A DNA stretch of 64,000 nucleotides, taken from the NCBI GenBank assembly GCA_948144175.1, contig CANXME010000292.1:1-64000 (forward strand), in the 5' to 3' direction. The translations under genes and the position numbers were made by a program. Each line of letters starts with the position of its first letter. The first letter of the stretch is position 1. The stretch comes from Closterium sp. NIES-65 (taxonomy: Eukaryota > Streptophyta > Zygnematophyceae > Desmidiales > Closteriaceae). Positions 40,935 to 52,000 of the stretch are shown here, piece by piece. Under the pieces are notes generated by a model. It saw only the letters and a list, made by a program, of their open reading frames with translations, was not told where the DNA came from and ran no database searches.

Positions 40935-41166
40935 GCGCACTCGGACGAAGTGCTTGGTCCAAGCAAGCACTCAGTCCAAGCAAGCATTTCATGCACTTGG
41001 TTCAAGAAAGCACTTGGTCCAGGCAAGCACTTGGTCAAAGCAAGCACTTGGTCCAAGCAAGCACCTGGTCTAAGAAAGCACTTGGTCCAAGAAAGCACTT
41101 GGTCCATGCAAGCACTGGGTCCAAACAAGCACTTGGTCAAAGCAAGCACTTGGTCCAAGAAAGCAC
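40935..41166. repeat. 18-bp AGCACTTGGTCCAAGCAA minisatellite
   Basis: About 12 copies of AGCACTTGGTCCAAGCAA with variants (GTCAAAG, CTAAGAA, CCATGCA). The embedded CTTGGNCCAAG is palindromic, so single strands could fold. Confidence 0.9.
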
Positions 41167-41489
41167 TATGCAACAAAATTCGGGTCGTTGGATGCTTTTT
41201 TTTACGCTTATAGGGATCAATGCGCTTCCTTCGCATTTGTCGGCAGGCACGGCTGTCATCGCGGGCGCCAAACTTTTCTGTGCGTGCAAACCAAGCTGAA
41301 TTTTCCCTGGAAGGTGTATTTGAACATGGGCCACCCGAATATGCAACAAAATTCGGGTCGTTGGATGCTTTCCCCTATGCTTATAGGGATCCATGCGCTT
41401 CCTTAGCATTTGTGGGCAGGCACGTCCATCATCGCGGGCGCCGAACTTTTCTGTGCGCGCGAACTAAGCTGAAGTTGCTCTGGAAGGTG
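41167..41489. repeat. Two ~165-bp direct repeats (right arms of the inverted family)
   Basis: 41167-41340 and 41341-41489 both start ATGCAACAAAATTCGGGTCG and continue GCTTATAGGGATC, GCGCTTCC, ATCGCGGGCGCC, ACTTTTCTGTGCG, GGAAGGTGT. They are inverted relative to 39904-39998. Confidence 0.88.
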
Positions 41490-41676
41490 TGTGAAGATAA
41501 GTACGTAATGGAAGGAGCCATAGCTAGGAATAACCTAGCTAGACAAGAAAGAAGCTAGGAAAAAGAGGAGGGTTTGCACTAGCAAGCAAGGGGATACATA
41601 TACGAAACCCTAAGGGGTTATACTCGCTAAAGAGTACCCCACTGCAAGCTAGAGAACATAAGATAATATTCTGACA
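41490..41676 (-). repeat. Copia-5 3' LTR (187 bp)
   Basis: Same length as 42817-43003. Contains GAAACCCTAAGGGGTTATAC, comparable to the GAAACCCTAACTGGGTTGTAC block of the Copia-2 LTR. Confidence 0.9.
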
Positions 41677-42816
41677 CACCCCCATAGCCAAAGTGGGGTG
41701 TAATCAGCAAAGCAAGCAAAGCAGTACAAGCTCAGGGTGGATCACAATGTCACCACACATTCTGAGCACAAGTTCAAGAAGCAATAGATTTGGAGTTCAC
41801 AATTATGAGCAAAGCTAGTGGTAGTGACAACGGGCAAGTGAGGAGGAGGAGAGAGAGTGAGGGGAGAGAAGATAGGAGGCGACGGCTGAAGCTGCAGACA
41901 CATGGGCAACAGGAGGCAGACTGGCACAGCGGCTACCGGGCGAAGCCCCCGGAATACAGGAGTAACTGGCCCCGCAGCTAAAGTAGCGGCAGACGAGCGA
42001 CGGACCCACGGGCGGCTGGCGTAGAAGTCTACGACTGGGCTACCGGGGGAAGTCCCCGGAATACAGGTGCTGCTGGCGACAGTACGGCAACCTCCATGCA
42101 GCTTCCCCAAACTGTCCTACTCCCCCTGGCACACACCCACTGCTACACCGCTAGCTCTCCTCCCCCTTCACCCCCCCTTCGCATCACTCCACCGGCTCCA
42201 CCACAACCACCCCCCCCTCAGCGGCAGCTGCAGCATACGGAGATGGAGGAGGAGGAGGAGCAGGGAGCGGTGCTTAGTAAGGGCACCCCCATACCCCTCA
42301 CCCCCAAACCCTAAAGTAGGAGAATGGGGAGTAGGAGGGGTAGGGCGGTAGTAGAGGGACTGGGACCAGTGGGGAGGGCAGGGAAGGTAGAAAACGGGCC
42401 CACCACGGGCCTGGTAGGGACGCCCGAGCCGCGCGTATGCGGCCCGAGCCGCGCGCGGGTCGGGCGTCTCCCGTACGGGCCGCGCGACGGCCTGGCGCAG
42501 CCCGTACAGACCGCGCGCGGGCCTGGCGCAGCCCATACGGGCCGCACAAAGGCCACGACGGGCGACGAGGGGCGACGCGGAGGTCCCCGTCACCCGTCAC
42601 AGCGTCTCCCGGGTGCGGCGCATGGCGTGACGGGGCAAAAATCCGCCGCGCGCCTTGGGGGGCACGGCGGGAAGAGAAACACCGCGCGCCTCGGGGCGCA
42701 CGGCGGGTAGAAATATCGCCGCGCGCCTCGGGACGCGCGGCGGAAAGGAGAGGAGTAGTTGCAGCGGAAGGTTTGTGGTGAGGCCCACAGGCCCGGAGCA
42801 TGCTGCTGTGATACCA

Positions 42817-43003
42817 TGTGAAGATAAGTACGTAATGGAAGGAGCCATAGCTAGGAATAACCTAGCTAGGCAACAAAGAAGTTAGGCAAAAGAGGAGGGT
42901 TTGCACTAGCAAGCAAGGGGATACATAAACGAAACCCTAAGGGGTTATACTCGCTATAGAGTACCCCAATGCAGGCTAGAGAACATAAGATAATATTCTG
43001 ACA
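42817..43003 (-). repeat. Copia-5 5' LTR (187 bp)
   Basis: Ends TTCTGACA at 43003. The 31-bp satellite begins at the very next base without any transition. Confidence 0.9.
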
Positions 43004-46000
43004 CTAGCGTGTGCAAAATTGCAAGAACAAGGGTCTAGCGTGTGCAAAATAGCAAGAACAAGGGCCTAGCGTGTGCAAAATTGCAAGAACAAGGGCCTAG
43101 CGTGTGCAAAATTTCAGGAACAAGGACCTAGTGTTTGCAAAATTGCAAGAACAAGGGCCTAGCGTGTGCAAAATAGCAAGAACAAGGGCCTAGCGTGTGC
43201 AAAAATGCAAGAACAAGGGCCTAGCGTGTGCAAAATTGCAAGAACAAGGGCCTAGCGTCTGCAAAATTGCAAGAACAAGGGTCTAGCGTGTGAAAAATTG
43301 CAAGAACAAGGGTCTAGTGTGTGCTAAATAGCAAGAACAAGGGCCTAGCGTGTGCAAAATTGCAAGAACAAGGGCCTAGCGTGTGCAAAATTGCAAGAAT
43401 AAGAGTCTAGCGTGTGCAAAATAGTAAGAACAAAGGCCTAGCGTGTGCAAAATTGCAAGAACAAGGGTCTAGCGTGTGCAAAATAGCAAGAGCAAGGGCC
43501 TAGCGTGTGCAAAATGGCAAGAACAAGGGCCTAGCGTGTGCAAAATTGCAAGAACAAGGGCCTAGCGTGTGCAAAATTGCAAGAACAAGGGCCTAGTGTG
43601 TGCAAAATAGCAAGAAAAAGGGGCTAGCGTGTGCAAAATAGCAAGAACAAATGCCTAGCGTGTGCAAAATTGCAAGAACAAGAGTCTAGCGTATGCAAAA
43701 CAGCAAGAACAAGGGCCTAGCGTGTGCAAAATTGCAAGAACAAGGGCCTAGCGTGTGAAAAATTTCAGGAACAAGGGCCTAGTGTGTGCAAAATTGCAAG
43801 AACAAGGGCCTAGTGTGTGCAAAATAGCAAGAAAAAAGGGCTAGCGTGTGCAAAATAGCAAGAACAAGGGCCGAGCGTGTTTAAAATTGCAAGAACAAGG
43901 GTCTAGCGTGTACAAAATTGCAAGAACAAGGGCCTAGCGTGTGCAAAATTGCAAGAACAAGGGCCTAGCGTGTGCAAAATTGCAAGAACAAGGGCCAAGC
44001 GTGTGCAAAATTGCAAGAACAAGGGCCTAGCGTGTGCAAAATTGCAAGAACAAGGGCCTAGCGTGTGCAAAAATGCAAGAACAAGGGCCTAGCGTGTGCA
44101 AAATTGCAAGAACAAGGGCCTAGCGTGTGCAAAATTGCAAGAACAAGGGCCTAGCGTCTGCAAAATTGCAAGAACAAGGGTCTAGCGTGTGAAAAGTTGC
44201 AAGAACAAGGGTCTAGCGTGTGCTAAATAGCAAGAACAAGGGCCTAGCGTGTGCAAAATTGCAAGAACAAGGGCCTAGCGTGTGCAAAATTGCAAGAATA
44301 AGAGTCTAGCGTGTGCAAAATAGTAAGAACAAAGGCCTAGCGTGTGCAAAATTGCAAGAACAAGGGTCTAGCGTGTGCAAAATAGCAAGAACAAGGGCCT
44401 AGCGTGTGCAAAATGGCAAGAACAAAGGCCTAGCGAGTGCAAAATTGCAAGAACAAGGGCCTAGCTTGTGCAAAATTGCAAGAACAAGGGCCTAGTGTGT
44501 GCAAAATAGCAAGAAAAAGGGGCTAGCGTGTGCAAAATAGCAAGAACAAGGGCCTAGCGTGTGAAAAATTGCAAGAACAAGGGCCTAGCGTGTGCAAAAT
44601 TGCAAGAACAAGGGCCTAGCGTGTGCAAAATTGCAAGAACAAGGGCCTAGCGTCTACAAAATTGCAAGAACAAGGGTCTAGCGTGTGAAAAGTTGCAAGA
44701 ACAAGGGTCTAGCGTGTGCTAAATAGCAAGAACAAGGGCCTAGCGTGTGCAAAATTGCAAGAACAAGGGCCTAGCGTGTGCAAAATTGCAAGAATAAGAG
44801 TCTAGCGTGTGCAAAATAGTAAGAACAAAGGCCTAGCGTGTGCGAAATTGCAAGAACAAGGGTCTAGCGTGTGCAAAATAGCAAGAACAAGGGCCTAGCG
44901 TGTGCAAAATGGCAAGAACAAAGGCCTAGCGAGTGCAAAATTGCAAGAACAAGGGCCTAGCTTGTGCAAAATTGCAAGAACAAGGGCCTAGTGTGTGCAA
45001 AATAGCAAGAAAAAGGGGCTAGCGTGTGCAAAATTGCAAGAACAAGGGTCTAGCATGTGCAAAACAGCAAGAACAAGGGCCTAGCGTGTGCAAAATTGCA
45101 AGAACAAGGGCCTAGCGTGTGCAAAATTTCAGGAACAAGGGCCTAGCGTGTGCAAAATTGCAAGAACAAGGGCCTAGTGTGTGCAAAATAGCAAGAAAAA
45201 AGGGCTAGCGTGTGCAAAATAGCAAGAACAAGGGCTGCGCGTGTTTAAAATTGCAACAACAAGGGTCTAGTGTGTACAAAATTGCAAGAACAAGGGCCTA
45301 GTGTGTGCAAAATTGCAAGAACAAGGGCCTAGCGTGTGCAAAATTGCAAGAACAAAACTCTAGCGTGTGCAAAATTGCAAGAACAAGGGTCTAGCATGTG
45401 CAAAATTGCAAGAACAAGGGCCTAGCGTGTGCAAAATTGCAAGAACAAGGGTCTAGCGTGTGCAAAATTGCAAGAACAAGGGTCTAGCGTGTGCAAAATT
45501 GCAACAACAAGGACCTAGCGTGTGCAAAATAGCAAGAAAAAGGGTCTAGCGTGTGCAAAATAGCAAGAACAAGGGCCTAGCGTGTGCAAAAGTGCAAGAA
45601 CAAGGGCCTAACGTGTGCAAAATTGCAAGAACAAGGGTCTAGCGTGTGCAAAATTGCAAGAACAAGGGTCTAGCGTGTGCTAAATAGCAAGAACAAGGGC
45701 CTAGCGTGTGCAAAATTGCAAGAACAAGGGCCTAGCGTGTGCAAAATTGCAAGAATAAGAGTCTAGCGTGTGCAAAATAGCAAGAACAAAGGCCTAGCGT
45801 GTGCAAAATTGCAAGAACAAGGGTCTAGCGTGTGAAAAATAGCAAGAACAACGGCCTAGCGTGTGCAAAATGGCAAGAACAAGGGCCTAGCGTGTGCAAA
45901 ATTGCAAGAACAAGGGCCTAGCGTGTGCAAAATTGCAAGAACAAGGGCCTAGGGTGTGCAAAATAGCAAGAAAAAGGGGCTAGCGTGTGCAAAATAGCAA

Positions 46001-49000
46001 GAACAAATGCCTAGCGTGTGCAAAATTGCAAGAAAAAGGGTCTAGCGTGTGCAAAATAGCAAGAACAAGGGCCTAGCGAATGCAAAATTGCAAGAACAAG
46101 GGCCTAGGGCATGCAAAATTTCAGGAACAAGGGCCTAGTGTGTGCAAAATTGCAAGAACAAAGGCCTAGTGTGTGCAAAATAGCAAGAAAAAAGGGCTAG
46201 CGTGTGCAAAATAGCAAGAACAAGGGCCTAGCGTGTGCAAAATTGCAAGAACAAGGGTCTAGCGTGTGCAAAATTGCAAGAACAAGGGTCTAGCGTGTGC
46301 AAAATTGCAAGAACAAGTGCCTAGCGTGTGCAAAATTGCAAGAACAAGGGTCTAGCGTATGCAAAATAGCAAGAACAAGGGCCTGGCGTGTGCAAAATTG
46401 CAAGAACAAAACCCTAGCGTGTGCGAAATTGCAAGAACAAGGGCCTAGCGTGTGCAAAATTGCAACAATAAGGGTCTAGCGTGTGCAAAATAGCAAGAAC
46501 AAGGGCCTAGCATGTGCAAAATTGCAAGAACAAGGGTCTAGCGTGTCCAAAATAGCAAGAAGAAGGGCCTAGCGTGTGCAAAATTGCAAGAACATAAGCC
46601 TAGCATGTGCAAAATTGCAAGAACAAGGGCCTAGCGTGTGAAAAATTGCAAGAACAAGGGTCTAGCTTGTGCAAAATAGCAAGAACAAGGGCATAGCGTG
46701 TGCAAAATTGCAATAACAAGGGCCTAGTGTATGCAAAATTGCAAGAACAAGGGTCTAGCGTGTGCAAAATAGCAAAAACAAGGGCATAGTGTGTGCAAAA
46801 TTGCAAGAACAAGGGCCTAGCGTGTGCAAAATTGCAATAATATGGGTCTAGCATGTGCAAAATAGCAAGAACAAGGGCCTAGCGTGTGCAAATTTGCAAG
46901 AACAAGGGCCTAGCGTGTGCAATCTTGCAAGAACAAGGGCCTAGCGTGTGCAAAATTGCAAGAACAAGGGTCTAGCGTGTGGAAAATAGCAAGAACAAGG
47001 GCCTAGCGTGTACAAAATTGCAAGAACAAGGGTCTAGCGTGTGCAAAATTGCAAGAACAAGGGCCTTGCGTGTGCAAAATTGCAAGGACAAGGGTCTAGC
47101 GTGTGCAAAATTGCAAGAACAAGGGTCTAGCGTGTGCAAAATAGCAAGAACAAGGGCCTAGCGTGTGCAAAATTGCAAAAACAAGGGCCTAGCATGTCCA
47201 AAATTGCAAGAATAAGGGTCTAGCGTGTGCAAAATAGCAAGAACAAGGGCCTAGCGTGTGCAAAATTGCAAGAACAAGGGCCTAGCGTGTGCAAAATTTC
47301 AGGAACAAGGGCCTAGCGTGTGCAAAATTGCAAGAACAAGGGCCTAGTGTGTGCAAAATAGCAAGAAAAAAGGGCTAGCGTGTGCAAAATAGCAAGAACA
47401 AGGGCTGCGCGTGTTTAAAATTGCAACAACAAGGGTCTAGTGTGTACAAAATTGCAAGAACAAGGGCCTAGCGTGTGCAAAATTGCAAGAACAAGGGCCT
47501 AGCGTGTGCAAAATTGCAAGAACAAAACTCTAGCGTGTGCAAAATTGCAAGAACAAGGGTCTAGCATGTGCAAAATTGCAAGAACAAGGGCCTAGCGTGT
47601 GCAAAATTGCAAGAACAAGGGTCTAGCGTGTGCAAAATTGCAAGAACAAGGGTCTAGCGTGTGCAAAATTGCAAGAACAAGGACCTAGCGTGTGCAAAAT
47701 AGCAAGAAAAAGGGTCTAGCGTGTGCAAAATAGCAAGAACAAGGGCCTAGCGTGTGCAAAATTGCAAGAACAAGGGCCTAACGTGTGCAAAATTGCAAGA
47801 ACAAGGGTCTAGCGTGTGCAAAATTGCAAGAACAAGGGTCTAGCGTGTGCTAAATAGCAAGAACAAGGGCCTAGCGTGTGCAAAATTGCAAGAACAAGGG
47901 CCTAGCTTGTGCAAAATTGCAAGAATAAGAGTCTAGCGTGTGCAAAATAGCAAGAACAAAGGCCTAGCGTGTGCAAAATTGCAAGAACAAGGACCTAGCG
48001 TGTGCAAAATAGCAAGAAAAAGGGTATAGCGTGTGCAAAATAGCAAGAACAAGGGCCTAGCGTGTGCAAAATTGCAAGAACAAGGGCCTAGTGTGTGCAA
48101 AATAGCAAGAAAAAAGGGCTAGCGTGTGCAAAATAGCAAGAACAAGGGCTGCGCGTGTTTAAAATTGCAACAACAAGGGTCTAGTGTGTACAAAATTGCA
48201 AGAACAAGGGCCTAGTGTGTGCAAAATTGCAAGAACAAGGGCCTAGCGTGTGCAAAATTGCAAGAACAAAACTCTAGCGTGTGCAAAATTGCAAGAACAA
48301 GGGTCTAGCATGTGCAAAATTGCAAGAACAAGGGCCTAGCGTGTGCAAAATTGCAAGAACAAGGGTCTAGCGTGTGCAAAATTGCAAGAACAAGGGTCTA
48401 GCGTGTGCAAAATTGCAAGAACAAGGACCTAGCGTGTGCAAAATAGCAAGAAAAAGGGTCTAGCGTGTGCAAAATAGCAAGAACAAGGGCCTAGCGTGTG
48501 CAAAATTGCAAGAACAAGGGCCTAACGTGTGCAAAATTGCAAGAACAAGGGTCTAGCGTGTGCAAAATTGCAAGAACAAGGGTCTAGCGTGTGCTAAATA
48601 GCAAGAACAAGGGCCTAGCGTGTGCAAAATTGCAAGAACAAGGGCCTAGCGTGTGCAAAATTGCAAGAATAAGAGTCTAGCGTGTGCAAAATAGCAAGAA
48701 CAAAGGCCTAGCGTGTGCAAAATTGCAAGAACAAGGGTCTAGCGTGTGAAAAATAGCAAGAACAACGGCCTAGCGTGTGCAAAATGGCAAGAACAAGGGC
48801 CTAGCGTGTGCAAAATTGCAAGAACAAGGGCCTAGCGTGTGCAAAATTGCAAGAACAAGGGCCTAGGGTGTGCAAAATAGCAAGAAAAAGGGGCTAGCGT
48901 GTGCAAAATAGCAAGAACAAATGCCTAGCGTGTGCAAAATTGCAAGAAAAAGGGTCTAGCGTGTGCAAAATAGCAAGAACAAGGGCCTAGCGAATGCAAA

Positions 49001-52000
49001 ATTGCAAGAACAAGGGCCTAGGGCATGCAAAATTTCAGGAACAAGGGCCTAGTGTGTGCAAAATTGCAAGAACAAAGGCCTAGTGTGTGCAAAATAGCAA
49101 GAAAAAAGGGCTAGCGTGTGCAAAATAGCAAGAACAAGGGCCCAGCGTGTGCAAAATTGCAAGAACAAGGGTCTAGCGTGTGCAAAATTGCAAGAACAAG
49201 GGTCTAGCGTGTGCAAAATTGCAAGAACAAGTGCCTAGCGTGTGCAAAATTGCAAGAACAAGGGTCTAGCGTATGCAAAATAGCAAGAACAAGGGCCTGG
49301 CGTGTGCAAAATTGCAAGAACAAAACCCTAGCGTGTGCGAAATTGCAAGAACAAGGGCCTAGCGTGTGCAAAATTGCAACAATAAGGGTCTAGCGTGTGC
49401 AAAATAGCAAGAACAAGGGCCTAGCATGTGCAAAATTGCAAGAACAAGGGTCTAGCGTGTCCAAAATAGCAAGAAGAAGGGCCTAGCGTGTGCAAAATTG
49501 CAAGAACATAAGCCTAGCATGTGCAAAATTGCAAGAACAAGGGCCTAGCGTGTGAAAAATTGCAAGAACAAGGGTCTAGCTTGTGCAAAATAGCAAGAAC
49601 AAGGGCATAGCGTGTGCAAAATTGCAATAACAAGGGCCTAGTGTATGCAAAATTGCAAGAACAAGGGTCTAGCGTGTGCAAAATAGCAAAAACAAGGGCA
49701 TAGTGTGTGCAAAATTGCAAGAACAAGGGCCTAGCGTGTGCAAAATTGCAATAATATGGGTCTAGCATGTGCAAAATAGCAAGAACAAGGGCCTAGCGTG
49801 TGCAAATTTGCAAGAACAAGGGCCTAGCGTGTGCAAAATTGCAAGAACAAGGGTCTAGCGTGTGCAAAATTGCAAGAACAAGTGCCTAGCGTGTGCAAAA
49901 TTGCAAGAACAAGGGTCTAGCGTATGCAAAATAGCAAGAACAAGGGCCTGGCGTGTGCAAAATTGCAAGAACAAAACCCTAGCGTGTGCGAAATTGCAAG
50001 AACAAGGGCCTAGCGTGTGCAAAATTGCAACAATAAGGGTCTAGCGTGTGCAAAATAGCAAGAACAAGGGCCTAGCATGTGCAAAATTGCAAGAACAAGG
50101 GTCTAGCGTGTCCAAAATAGCAAGAAGAAGGGCCTAGCGTGTGCAAAATTGCAAGAACATAAGCCTAGCATGTGCAAAATTGCAAGAACAAGGGCCTAGC
50201 GTGTGAAAAATTGCAAGAACAAGGGTCTAGCTTGTGCAAAATAGCAAGAACAAGGGCATAGCGTGTGCAAAATTGCAATAACAAGGGCCTAGTGTATGCA
50301 AAATTGCAAGAACAAGGGTCTAGCGTGTGCAAAATAGCAAAAACAAGGGCATAGTGTGTGCAAAATTGCAAGAACAAGGGCCTAGCGTGTGCAAAATTGC
50401 AATAATATGGGTCTAGCATGTGCAAAATAGCAAGAACAAGGGCCTAGCGTGTGCAAATTTGCAAGAACAAGGGCCTAGCGTGTGCAATCTTGCAAGAACA
50501 AGGGCCTAGCTTGTGCAAAATTGCAAGAACAAGGGTCTAGCGTGTGGAAAATAGCAAGAACAAGGGCCTAGCGTGTACAAAATTGCAAGAACAAGGGTCT
50601 AGCGTGTGCAAAATTGCAAGAACAAGGGCCTTGCGTGTGCAAAATTGCAAGGACAAGGGTCTAGCGTGTGCAAAATTGCAAGAACAAGGGTCTAGCGTGT
50701 GCAAAATAGCAAGAACAAGGGCCTAGCGTGTGCAAAATTGCAAAAACAAGGGCCTAGCATGTCCAAAATTGCAAGAATAAGGGTCTAGCGTGTGCAAAAT
50801 AGCAAGAACAAGGGCCTAGCGTGTGCAAAATTGCAAGTACAAGGGTCTAGCGTGTGCAAAATTTCAGGAACAAGGGCCTAGCGTGTGCAAAATTGCAAGA
50901 ACAAGGGCCTAGTGTGTGCAAAATAGCAAGAAAAAAGGGCTAGCGTGTGCAAAATAGCAAGAACAAGGGCTGCACGTGTTTAAAATTGCAACAACAAGGG
51001 TCTAGTGTGTACAAAATTGCAAGAACAAGGGCCTAGCGTGTGCAAAATTGCAAGAACAAGGGCCTAGCGTGTGCAAAATTGCAAGAACAAAACTCTAGCG
51101 TGTGCAAAATTGCAAGAACAAGGGTCTAGCATGTGCAAAATTGCAAGAACAAGGGCCTAGCGTGTGCAAAATTGCAAGAACAAGGGTCTAGCGTGTGCAA
51201 AATTGCAAGAACAAGGGTCTAGCGTGTGCAAAATTGCAAGAACAAGGACCTAGCGTGTGCAAAATAGCAAGAAAAAGGGTCTAGCGTGTGCAAAATAGCA
51301 AGAACAAGGGCCTAGCGTGTGCAAAATTGCAAGAACAAGGGCCTAACGTGTGCAAAATTGCAAGAACAAGGGTCTAGCGTGTGCAAAATTGCAAGAACAA
51401 GGGTCTAGCGTGTGCTAAATAGCAAGAACAAGGGCCTAGCGTGTGCAAAATTGCAAGAACAAGGGCCTAGCGTGTGCAAAATTGCAAGAATAAGAGTCTA
51501 GCGTGTGCAAAATAGCAAGAACAAAGGCCTAGCGTGTGCAAAATTGCAAGAACAAGGACCTAGCGTGTGCAAAATAGCAAGAAAAAGGGTATAGCGTGTG
51601 CAAAATAGCAAGAACAAGGGCCTAGCGTGTGCAAAATTGCAAGAACAAGGGCCTAACGTGTGCAAAATTGCATGAACAAGGGTCTAGCGTGTGAAAAATT
51701 GCAAGAACAAGGGTCTAGCGTGTGCTAAATAGCAAGAACAAGGGCCTAGCGTGTGCAAAATTGCAAGAACAAGGGCCTAGCGTGTGCAAAATTGCAAGAA
51801 TAAGAGTCTAGCGTGTGCAAAATAGTAAGAACAAAGGCCTAGCGTGTGCAAAATTGCAAGAACAAGGGTCTAGCGTGTGCAAAATAGCAAGAACAAGGGC
51901 CTAGCGTGTGCAAAATGGCAAGAACAAGGGCCTAGCGTGTGCAAAATTGCAAGAACAAGGGCCTAGCGTGTGCAAAATTGCAAGAACAAGGGCCTAGTGT

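Larger units (their letters stand above)
41490..43003 (-). mobile_element. Copia-5: gene-less LTR element of the Copia-2/3 type
   Basis: LTRs 41490-41676 and 42817-43003 are 187 bp each and about 95% alike (starts TGTGAAGATAAG, ends ATATTCTGACA on +). The minus-strand PBS TGGTATCACAGC adjoins 42817 and the G-rich polypurine tract adjoins 41676. The 1,140-base interior keeps the family's 3' stretch (CTCAGGGTGGATCACAA) and a GC-rich leader with ~40-bp repeats (about 42640-42745), but no gag or pol motif. It would depend on proteins supplied in trans. Flanks AGGTG (left) and CTAGC (right) do not match. Confidence 0.85.

Noticed and set aside
41790..42885. GC-rich open frames inside Copia-5
   Set aside because: Low-complexity Arg/Ala/Pro-rich translations in every frame, no Gag or Pol motif; consistent with a non-coding leader.
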